64,000 nucleotides of DNA from Undaria pinnatifida (lineage: Eukaryota; Sar; Phaeophyceae; Laminariales; Alariaceae), in the NCBI GenBank assembly GCA_012845835.1, contig JABAKD010000021.1, positions 6,107,386-6,171,385 of the forward strand, read 5' to 3'. Below the pieces are notes generated by a model. That model was given only the letters and a program-made list of their open reading frames with translations. It was not told the DNA's origin and made no database searches. The stretch's first letter is position 1. Each line of letters opens with the position of its first letter. Shown in pieces: positions 47,553-59,500 of this stretch. The position numbers and the translations under genes are program-made.

Positions 47553-50500
47553 GGGGAGGGGGCGGGGGCGGGGGCGGCTCATGCTTCTTATACAGTAGAT
47601 ATACATTCGTTGCATTCGTACGTCTAACCCGTCAGGTACCGAGCCTTTTCTAGGTTGCCAATGCAATTTGAAACGGATATATGGGAATAAATGTTACTCC
47701 TCCCGGTTGTCTCCGTTCAACCCCATCTGCAGCATTACCATTACAGTAGTCACCCGGCCCAGCGATTCTTTCGACGGCACCGCCAACGTCACCTTCGCTG
47801 CCATGGACTTTCTTCAACAGTCCAGCTCGTTCGAGACCACGTCGACCGCCAACGAAGACGAAGACGATGACGTTGGCGCCGGAACCAACGCAGCTCATGG
47901 TCACCAATCACAAGCGACTGGAACCCTGGTGTCGTCGTCCCAAGGAGAGCTGCCGGTAGAACGGATGCTCGCTTCGGTTCGGTTTAATGTCACCTATTAC
48001 CACTGCGCGGCCGGGAGCTTCTGGAACTTCACGTTAGACAGCAGAAACAGCACTGACGAGGTCACTGCTAGCTGTCTTCTATGCACGGAAGAGATGGGAG
48101 GCACGCCGGAGGTAAATGCGCCGGGGGTTTCTGGAGTTGGACTTGACCTCTTCACATTTGTTCCTGAACTGAGATTTCGTTTTTGGTTGAGCCAGTGCGC
48201 ACTCCGAGAATGCGGAAGCAAATTGGCCGCGGCGTTGTCCCAACGGTGATAGGTTGAGCCACAACTCCTACAAACGTGTGAACGTCGTGTGTGGAACCCA
48301 TCGCAAAGATTCCTTTAGAAAAGTTCTCTGTGCTTCACAGAAGTTGAGGTACACCGATAACCACTCATGTTGATGTCGTGTGTAGTCGTGGAACGCACAA
48401 ACGTCCTGTCTTCACCTCTCCCCCTCTTCTGTGGCAGTTGTGGTACGTATATATCTTCATTTTTAGTGCGCAGACCAAGGCCACAGTTGAAACCTTGCTG
48501 CTGTAACATGTTTTTTTTTCTGGGAGGCTGGAATAGCATCTGCCAATGCTTGCCGTTTGAGAGTCATCGCTCTATGGCGCGGCAGGGTTGGAACTTCTTC
48601 GTATAAACGTTTCTTACCTCCTACCCGCTTAACTCCTCTAACTCGGAACCATCGGTGGATACGGTACTTATGCGAGTATGTTTCCTCCGGAACTGGCGCA
48701 TAGGTAGGCTTGTCTGTTTTTGCTAACGAATGTCTTCGAAGTCATGGTTCGTTTGATATACTGAACTTCTGCTTCACCCCGACAGTGAGATGTCTCGTGC
48801 CGCCAGCCGTAAATTGTTGCGTGACGTCGGCATGTATTGACGTGCTTGGCGCCTGAAACGCGCCCCTCTTCTGCACACGCAGGGCGTAGATTGTTCAAAT
48901 GCTGGGGCGACCATTGGGGCATTGCCGATCAAGTCCGGATACTGGCGGGCAACCCTCGACCAGGTCTATATCCGCGAATGCTCTAACCAGGTGTGGAGGC
49001 GATGGGCATTTGGTTGGATGTGGGAGCGATGGGCATTTAAGTGGATGAGATCATCGCTGCCGATTCATGGAAGTGCTTAGTCATATGTTGTTCCCAGCAA
49101 GTCCGTGTACTCTCATGTTTACACCGTAAGTGCGACGTGATTGCACGAGCCGAGCAGAAACTCCCTGCACAGAGGTAGAATGTTCTGTTGCTCGAGACTA
49201 CGTATTGGGTATTGCATATGATCAAGAAGTTGCGCTTTCAAGGTATATATTTGGGTGCGAAGTGTACACCGATGACGTCTATAGGTTTCGCGTAGGTGAT
49301 AGTAGTGATGTTTTTCTGGCATCTAACGTAACGCCGTACGCGTGCATCTGACCCTGCAACGGCGACCGCTATATGAGATGCGACAATTAACCTGCATAAT
49401 ATATGTTCCGCTAGCTGTTCGTTTTTGAACAAAATCTTACCACAATCGCAGGAAACAGGTACACTGAACAAATTTTATTTTTAAGAAATGCGCCCACGCT
49501 CCTACCCCTCTTCAAACACGCGTTGATCGGCCCAACACCCCAACCAAGAACAGCCGCCCGAAACATATTAACCGCGAAATGTACCTACCGACACCACTCG
49601 CCCGTGTGAAATCACGATGATTCGTGGCTTACGAATACACGAAATAAAACACGCTAGTGGCCGGCGCACTGAAGTGAGCAAACGCGCAGTATTTGTTTAC
49701 ACGCGCGGCCCAGCGCGGGAGGTGACTGCTTACTCCACCGTGTTGGTGTCCATGAGTGGTTCGGTTGGGCTGACTACCACAACACGTGACTCAGAGCGTC
49801 GGAATCGTTATGACTTACAGCGCTTGCGTCCAAACATGTGTTCCGTTGCGTTTTCCGACGATATTGAGTTTGGGTGAAATCCTTGTATCGGCACTTTTTA
49901 CAGGACGCGTGCACGGGGGGAACGTCGGTCGCGAGGGTTAACGATTACTGCGGCGATGGCTATGAAGGACCTCGTAAGTGACGTTGTTTCGCCGGGTAGT
50001 TGATGCACCTCGAAGATGCGAATCGCGTTTGTTTGGTCCTGTTGAAAACAAGACCTCGAAGCATTGTACAACGGGGCTGTCTATTGAACAGCTTTCGTCG
50101 GTCGTATATTATAGTCTTTGTGCGTCGAAGCGCTTTACAGGAAATTTTTTTTTTTGCGCTTGTCGATACAACGATAGGGGCATGCTCTGCGGTGACGTTC
50201 GTGATAGCTCCAGCGGGAACGCATCCACCATTGTCCATGTACCACGTAGGCATGGCCGACATAAAACGTATGCGAAACCTTCCTCGCTGTTTTTTCAAGA
50301 CGTTTGTACACTGCCAACCATCCCGAGCTCCCTCTACTCTTTGTCCACCACAGGCAAGTTGTCTCAGGGGCGATTTTCTGGTGGAGGTAACGACAGCCCA
50401 TGCCCTTTTTCTCGTAAGGTTCTCGTTCAGAGCAGATTGTACCGTGTCTAACATGCACATGATCAATCACGTCTGGCGTGTCATACGTGGCGCACCGTAG

Positions 50501-53500
50501 ATGCTGCAAGTTAGGGCTGAAAAATTGATTCTGCAAGTTAGGACTGAAAATATGATTCTGCGAAATCCAGCTACCAGGTATTTTCGTGCAGTGCAGTCTC
50601 CCGCTGAGGTAGCCACCCATAGTTTTCCGCCGGTGGAACAACCAGCGGAAAGGGGGGTGGATACTATCCAACAATCAGACAAAGCAAAAAAACTCTTCAT
50701 CTAGCAATTTGAAGAAATGGTTATACCGAACCAAGACGCTTCAGGGAAAGGAAAAAAACAGTTTGACCCTTTTGTGCGTTCGCTGCATGATGGATCCCTG
50801 CCGCATGATGGATCCCTGCATGTCGGAGCCGCAATGTTGGGTTGCAATGCGTTCATAATTGCAGTCCTCCTCCCTAGCATGGCGCAATCGCCCACATCTT
50901 GCAGAATGTACGTTGCCCGTCTGGGGAAATTGTTTTGCGTCGTTCGTGCTGTACCGTTAACGTGTTCGCTCTTCCGGTCCGGCCCTACCGCTTGGTTGAC
51001 TCCGCCCGCTGCAATAAAAGAGTGTGAAGTGTGTTCCGATGGATACGGAAGAGGAGCTGCGAATGCGTGCCATGTTTGCACGAATGGCTTCAAAATCGGC
51101 ATGTACTTCCTTGTCGTCATTTCGGTGCTATTAACGCTCGTCATCATCGCTCTCCTAGCGGTGTATCTTGTGAGTTTGCCTGTTGACGCGGTGTTTGAAC
51201 GTGAACTTCGCCATTGTTATCAACAGTAATGTAAACTGTTGTTCTCGGATCGTGCTGAGGGTATTTCGTCCGATTGGAGATACATTTTAACACGTCGTTG
51301 CGATTGGTCTAGACCGTCGATGACTGCACCACTGACGTGTACGCAGCCACACGCGATCCGGGTGACGGCCTTAATTTGGTGTGTGACCGTCAGAGAATGC
51401 TAAAGCGGAGTAGCAAAACCAAACCCAACACTCTCGATACCGACGTTTATTCAACCTTCTTCTCAGATTGGAGGCAAGGACGCGGTATCATCCACTGTTG
51501 CGAACACCAAGCAAACAATTTTCTCCGTACACCGTCGTGGCTCCGGGGGTTCACTGCCAACGGGTGGTCGCGGCAGCATTGGCTTTGGGCCCCTCCACGC
51601 CCGCAGCGGCAAGTCAACATTTTCTTCCATTGTTAGCATCAATATCTCGAAACACGGCAGAAACAAGGAGACGGCAGAGGTCGACAACGGCATCGTCGAT
51701 AGTGCTAAAAGCTTCGGGGGAAGCAGGCAGGGAACAGGTTATAGTAGCGGTGATAGTGTAGGTCGGGCAGGATCAAAGGGTCGTCGCTGGATGACTGGAG
51801 TGTCTAGTTTCTTCAGTAGCACTCGCGGGAAGGTGGCCACACGCGGAGCTTCAAGCACAGAAATACATGGTGACAGCGCTAGTGACGTTGTTCGAGCCAT
51901 ACCCAAGGCTGGACGCTGGATCCCTGGACGGTCAGGAATGTTCGGGAACACTCGCCGAGCAGTCACGGTTCCCGGTGGTCCAAGTGCCGACGCGTCTACT
52001 TCGTCGCGAACGGCCGGGGGGAATAGCCCCGCTGCGTTCTTGGGGTCACGAGATGCTGGACCAGCTGTCTCCGAGGGAGGCTTGGGCCGGGCTTATGGAG
52101 GAAAGGGGGTGCCGCGTACGCGGGTAAACAACACAACCAAAACAAAGACCGCAGCTGCCACCAGGATTGGAGAAACTCTGTCTGCTTTGCCCCTATCGAA
52201 GATCAAAATCGTCATAGGTAAGCTAGTATCGAACACTGTATGCGTCCGTCGCTCAACCAAACACAGAGTTTCGAACTTTTACCCCCACAAGTCTTTTCCA
52301 GCTCAAGATGGACTTTCCGAGCTATATTCCCACAGTAGGATTGTTGTCTAAACTCGACGCATCACACCTGTTTTTAGTCTGGGGGTGATGGCGATGAAAC
52401 CTTCCAAAATGAGAGGCGATACGCAAACAAAGTGAAGACTCACGCACAGCACGAAAAGGGGGTTAATGGAACCAGTTGTCGCAGAGTCGACTCTTCGAAG
52501 TCGACGTACCGAATAGGATCTTTTGTTTTGGGGGCGGTTGCCATTTGTAAAGCCGAGATGTTCGCGTGCAGAGCAAAGATGATGACTAGAGGAGACGGAC
52601 GAAAATCGTGAAGTGGTGCATGAATGGTCCTTTCGCATAATGACTACCTCCCCGATCAAACTGCTAGTCAGTCATAATAACACCCGAGCGATCCAGAGCC
52701 AGATCAGCGAACACTGGGATGTTTCTGGTATGCATATTGCTCTGTGTGGTGCGCGTTTGAGATTTCACGTAGGCTACGGAAGATTCTGTACAGAAACGTT
52801 ATGTGCGTCGAACCTCGAACCAAGATGAAGATGGCATCTACTGCCAGATTAAAGGCAACGTGGTCGAAAGCGCGCTTCGGGCCAGGGTATATGCGTCGTC
52901 GTCAATCTCAATGACCTGTTGTTTTTCTTCACCCGTTTCTCGCGCAACGCACAGAAAGGGCAGCAAATAAACGAATTCAACTGCCACTTTTCTTAGTGAC
53001 AAACCGCCACACATGCCGTAATCGTGGACGTTCCGAATTGATTTAGACATCGCAACCGTCCCCTCTTCTGTGTTCCTCGAAACGCCGCGCCTCACTTGGA
53101 TTAGTGGTTGCAAATCAGCAGAAAACGGCGTTGAGTCCGTTCATAACGACTGTTTGCTACCAGGACGCTGCTCTCATTGTCTCATCCCCGCTGCCCCCCC
53201 GCCCCGTGCTTCGTCCTTTTCGTGGTCCGCATGCTTACCTACTTTGCCGTTCCCCTCGCTCGGTTATGATGCTGGCGCTGTGTGTATCGAGTTCAGTTGT
53301 CTGGCAAATATCAAGCGCGGTAAGTCGGCACATATTTCGTGCTTTTTGAAAGCTGTGCCCGTACTACGTGTTTCAGGTTTTGGTTCTGATACATGCTGAG
53401 ACTTTGAACCGTCGAGACCATGTCGACCAGCAATGACGATTGTTGGATAGTTGCGCTCGCGAAGAAACTTGAAATATCCCGATCTGTGGCAATGTTTACA

Positions 53501-56500
53501 TCTCAAAGCTAGAAGCCGGACGATACGCAAATAGCTTGGTTGCACTTGAAATGTTTGGACATTCTCGGCGAAAAAGTTCATCACATCTGCTTCGTAGTAC
53601 GTGGAGTGCCCGTGTTTTCACATGTAGGTGCCCCCTGAATCGCAGGGTCGGCAGCGGCATCTAACAACCGCTTAGTTTAGTGGTGTTAGAGATATTTTGC
53701 GTAGTCCAGTTAATCTCCAAAAAATATCAAGTTGAAACCATACGCACTGCGAGCCCTTTCTCCGCTACCCCCATCCGCCACCCCGATGCGTCGTTTTCTG
53801 CTACTCCGAGTTTAGCTGTCGGTGCTGCACCTTTTTGTGGATGCAATGTCCAATGCTTGCAACGACATGAAACCCCCTGTTTCTGCCCTGGTATGCATGC
53901 AGTTTGCCGACGTCACCAACACCGGATTTCCGCCTATTTACGACAAGTTCCTCTCGGTAATCGGGATGTTCTCGTTGGATCTGGGATGGATTCTGTCGGC
54001 GGCGTGTCTAGCGACCGGCGTCACATTCTACGACAAGTTACTGTGAGCGGCTCGCGGAAGGGCATTGCTTGGTATTCGTAGGGTGTCGTTGCGTGCATCA
54101 CCTACGGTACTGGTGGGTAAAATATTTTTTGCACGCCCCTGGCCAGACGAGTGTTGTGTGTCACGGAAGAAACCGACTACATTAGTAAAAACAAACCGTG
54201 GTGTAGAAATCCGATTCAATCCCGGTGCACTAGGCAATTGGTAAATGATGCGGTAACATCTGTATCGGATCTGGACGTATTCGCCAGACCTTAATATGAT
54301 ATGGCTCATCAGAGATCGAGGCTTGGGGCTCGGAAGAGCATAATGTATCGAAGTCCGAACCTAGTAAGTGGGGTACGCATTCTGTAGTTGGGTAGGCGTC
54401 GCGCTATCTCCTCTGTGGCGCGAGTAGTGGGCGTTACACGACGTCCAAACCCGGCTGTCCCTGCGACCAAGCAATTTCCGGCGTATACATGAACAGAGTC
54501 AGTCTTCAGTCCATGCTTCACTATTGATATGGTGTGAGATTTTTCGATGTGTTTCGTTTCCATTGTCTAGTGATTTCTGCCGCTCCTGATTCCTGAAACA
54601 TGGCACACCAGTGCTCATCCCACTCGACGACTTCACTTGGGAAGGGTGTGTTATTCGAACCCAACGAAGAGGGCAGTTACCCGGCCGATAAACAACGTCA
54701 ATCCCGCCCAAGGAACCACAGCAAGCATTAACACTGTGTGTGAAATGTATATTTCTGTTCATACCGCTGGCTACCCTTCAGCTACGTCTCGTAGGCCGTT
54801 TGATCCCGTTAGTGATATTATGTCATGCCCAGGTTTCGATTTTTGGGTTCGAAGCGGGTTAAGCAGCAATCGTGGCCGAGCAGATCCCGTTCTTGATGTT
54901 GATACCGACTGCTCTGTTCGTCGCGTGTGCCACCGGTGTATGAAACCGTCCGAATGTTGTTTTCGTGCGCAGGATGGTGACCATTGGACCTGTATTTCTT
55001 CTCGGCCTCTTGGGGGTCACCTTTTACTTGGGGTCGAGGCGGACAAAGCCTAGCATCGCCGAGGCGCCGATCATTACAGCGCGCAGCAGGAGACCGAGCA
55101 GCTCAATGGAGAACAGTGTTCAAGTGTTCCCGAAGGTTGGGGGCATCGGCGACCAACAACACCACCCGACGTATGACGCGGCACATCCAGCGGTCAGCCC
55201 GTCAGCGTCTCGACGACCTGCGTTGGGTTCGGGAGGGGTGACAAGTAGCCAGGATCCGCCTACGAAGGTGACGAACGCCACACATGGTCGCGAACCGAGC
55301 TGGATGATACACGTTAGTGAAGATGCTGCCGGCGAATCAGGGCAACCAAACGCTGTATCCGCCTCCGGCCCTGTGGAACGACCTATCCTCGCTTCTGTCC
55401 ACTCTCTTCGGAGGATGTGGCAGACTGGTGCGGGGAACGATATGGATGCTAAGCAGGTGTGTTCAGTGGCACATTAGCGTGGTATCGGGCCGGTCACAGT
55501 GTGTTCTGTGATACGCGCGCGTGGGTATTGAAACAAATGGTTGATCGGTATGCACTATTGAGTGCCATGGTAGCGTCAAGAGCATTGCTAGCAACACGAA
55601 GAATAATCAAAAGACAGAGCGGTGGCTTCCCAATTGACGGAGTCTATGTAACGCACGGATATCGTATCAACGTGCTCTTCCATGTAGCACGGCGTTGTCG
55701 TATCCAAGCCGGGTTACACTTCAACGTGGTATGGGGGCGATGGGATCGAGGGACATGACATAAGAGGATTTACAGGCGCTGTACCACACTGACTGTGTAG
55801 CCAAAGTGGAGCGTGATCAGGTTGAATCATCTCACAGCGTCCGCAACGACGGTGCGTCGTGAGGTGGTATTACCTGCACCGCTGCCCAATCCCTATAGCA
55901 CTACCCAAGAAGCGGTCGAGACGCATGCTACGATAGAGATAGCATTTTTAGCCTCAAATAGTTTCTGAATGAAGGGGCTTCTCAACCAAAAATTTTTGGA
56001 AATAGGCCCAGTTTTGGGCGTGGTTCTTGTTGTATACCAAGGCCATGGCATGTTTTCTCCGGTAGCTGTTTTTAGTTTATCCAAATCACCTTTGAGAGAG
56101 GTCTTATGCTCCGAAATTGAAAAACCTCGGAAAAAAAGGCGTGCAGTTTTTTCGTCGCACGCGTCTCGAGGGGAATCGCTTATGTTCGGTAGAAGGACGA
56201 TTAGTCGACTTCGTTTTGTTTAGAAAAACGATGAACACGAAGTCAACTCCTCTCAACGCTGGCAGCCTTGTCCAAGCCTAGAGATTTTGACTGTCGACCC
56301 GTTCCTTCGACGTTTGCCCTTCGCTTTTCTCTGCTGGCCTGTCGACGCCTTTTTTCCCTCTGACAGAGCCAACTGTGGGGCCTATTTGCCCGCCATACGA
56401 CAATGATCCTCATAATCCTGTACCTCGTGTACAGCCAGGTGTCTACTGTGGTAAGAACAGCGTATAAATCGCACCGTCCTTGTGGTCCTCCTCACCAAAA

Positions 56501-59500
56501 CTGCGACTTGCGAACTTTTTTATTTTACCGTTTGGACGTTTCCACTCCATAAATTGAATCGCATATTAGGGTGTAAAACACCTTTAAGTAAGATTTTCTT
56601 TTTTTTCCCGTGATAAATGGATGAAAACCTCTTGTTTAGGTATAATCGTAGAAGGCACTTGCCCGCAGCACCGATGCCGTATTCACTCGTTACGTCAAAC
56701 AAAGTGTATCTATCTTAGACGGCACCCGCTCGACGCAACAAATCCCCCGCGCAGTAGAGGCGTAACGTAGATGGGGGGAAACTATGTAGGGTGCGCTCTA
56801 TGAGGCAGAGATGCCGGACGGTGTCGGCCTCTGCACGCTCTAACGAAGGTACTGTAAACCTTGGAAGGGAGGACAGGACACGTTTTGCAAGCGGCCAACT
56901 TGTTCTGACTTACCGCTCTCCTCAGCCGAGTCGATGCCTATTGTACCAAAAATAAATGTGTACGCAATTCATTACTCGGTGTCGCAAAACCCACTAGGAT
57001 TAGTCGTTGACGTTCGCGTAAAAGTGTTTTTTGAATGTGAGGGTGTAGAGCTCTTCGTGCGAGAATGCATAATAATTTTTAGGACTCCGCTCTTTACAGT
57101 ACCACGTCTTCTTTTCAGCTTCTACAAGCTTCAAAACTACCTGTTCAACCTGATTGATGCACAAGTGTGGGCAAGCCGTATTTGTGGTATATATGTGTAA
57201 TGCATTGCATCTGCAAAAACATGCGTGATGGAGCCTAAGACGCCTATCGCTGCCAGTACCGCGCAACCAGGGAAGTTGATAGTCACGCCTAGTGAGCGGG
57301 CCTATAACCCCGAGGTGGAATTGATACCGCCAATACCGTAGACCACCAAACCAGTAAGCAAAGATATGGAGTGGAGGTACATCCGTGTTGAACTGAGGAC
57401 AACAACGTCTTCTGTGCCATCAGTGCCTTGAGTCTATCAGTACCTACGGCCTAACGACGCACCACCATAATATTTCTATACCGTACGGATAGTTGACCGC
57501 CTCCAAAAACAATAAATAAAAAAGGTAATAATAATAGTGTTCTTCCCCTCTACCACCCCAATATCCCCGGTCGATATACTTAGCGATTTCTTCACCTAAA
57601 TCAATATTGCGCCATATTTCCTCCAATGCGGAAACACGCGTAACATACAAACCCGTGACGATAACCCTTTTCGTATCTCCCGCAGGTGTTCCAAACGTTC
57701 GCGTGCGAGGATTATCCTGAGATCGACAAAAGCTACTTGAGAGCCGACAGTCGAATCGAGTGCCACACGTCCACGCACACGGGGTACAAGATATATGCCG
57801 CCATCATGATCTGCATCTGTGAGTATCGGACACGTTTGCGGTACGATGGTGTATACTCCGCTTTTATTGCTACGGTTGCTGTGCGCTTGGAGGCATTACG
57901 AAAACCGCATGGTGTGTCCGCGTATATATTTATTTTTAGTTTTTTTCCTTTCATCAAAGCCAGGGTTTAGTCCGCTTTCGTTGACAACTCCGTGAACCGT
58001 GCGTTGTCACATCGGCCACCCGCCCGTAGGGCGTATACATGCGTATATAGCAAAGGTTGGCGGTCAAGTAGGAACGCCTCTCACCTTGGCGAAATAAGAC
58101 CCATGTAGCAGTTTCAGACCTCAAATACTTGAAGGTTTCGCGCGAGCACGTTTCTGCATCGCTACCACCGATCAACCTTCCACGTAGGCATAGCCTTCCA
58201 CATTGCAGTGGCCGGCACATAATAATAGGCATGCTGATTGGCAAGTAACTCAGGGAAAACATTGGCGTAGTCGTGGCGAGAGGTACAGACATTGCTACAC
58301 CCTTTCCATCGTAATCCTGTAATCCTGACATTCGCCTTCGTCTTGGACAGAAGTGCCAGACTCTAGGCGATGTTTTTTTTCGTGTTACAACGTGGCGCTA
58401 TTAACCTCCTTGTGGTCCGCCGACCATTTCATGCACAGATCCGTTGGGTATTCCCGCAGCGTTTGGCTACCTGCTGGTACGTCAGCGGTCAGCGATCAAC
58501 CCTCCAACTGACAAGAGACTTAAATACTCAAGAGGGACACAACACGTTGTGGTAAGTACAGCATGTTAAGCTCTACACAACCTACCTATATCAAGGTGTA
58601 CCCGTGAAAACAAGGCAGTAATGCCCAGATGAAACTTGAACGGTACTGTCCCCGAGCGGGGTGGATGGGTTTTCGTCAAAGGGCTAATGTCTTCAGCCGT
58701 CTCCTCTGTCGAGACAGCCCGGGCCATGCTCTGTTGAACCATGATGCGTCTTCGTGTGTGAGCAAAACACGTGGTATAGGACGAAGCATTCTCCACGTGA
58801 GCCGCCCGCATGCGCTTTAACCCTGTTGATACGTTTGCACCCGCACCACTTGAAGTGGCACTTACCCGTTTGCTGCCAACATCGCGCCGTCCGTTCCTCC
58901 GCGACATTTCCACGACATTTCACGCTTTGAGATAGCGTGAGAAAATCGACCAGCGCAGGTTAAATCAAACGGTCGCACCGACGGCCTTCCTCTGGAGTGC
59001 CTACTACCCCAACCGCTACTACTTCGAGGTACGGCCACCCATTTTAAGCTGAATTTTCTCTTGTCAGGAAACTATATCGAAAATTGGAGTTGCGTATGGG
59101 AGGTATGTTTAGGTCCCGTCGTGGCGTATTGTTTGCATGGAGGCGAAACGTACGTAGTGCACAATGACGGTCGAGATATAGCAGCTAAACGAACAGTTGG
59201 TAAATCGGCATGCCCCCGATTCCTCCTGTTCGTGAGCGCTTGCGGGGGTGATTAGCACAGGCCTGCGTTAAGGCATTGCTTTGTTATTTTCATGGTGGCA
59301 ACAGTGGGTTCACCCCGTAACCACTTCCCCACGACACGAGCAACCATACTCTGCTAACACCACACAGCAACACAATGCCCGTGGTCATCCGGATTCCCCT
59401 CTAAAACTTCCCATGCCAGCTTATCTGTATGTACGAGGGTAATGCGCGTGTTACGGGTCGTTAGGCGCCCTGCGTAGCAGCGTTAGATTCCCTTTACACA

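Noticed and set aside
47441-47653. Gly-rich ORF before exon 12
   Set aside because: Produced by the 33-nt G run of a family A fragment.
52300-52340. Possible exon reading LKMDFPSYIPT after TTTTCCAG
   Set aside because: Superficially like the FPPIY motif of exon 17 but out of phase with exon 15 and without a proper donor; the micro-exon at 53297 fits better.
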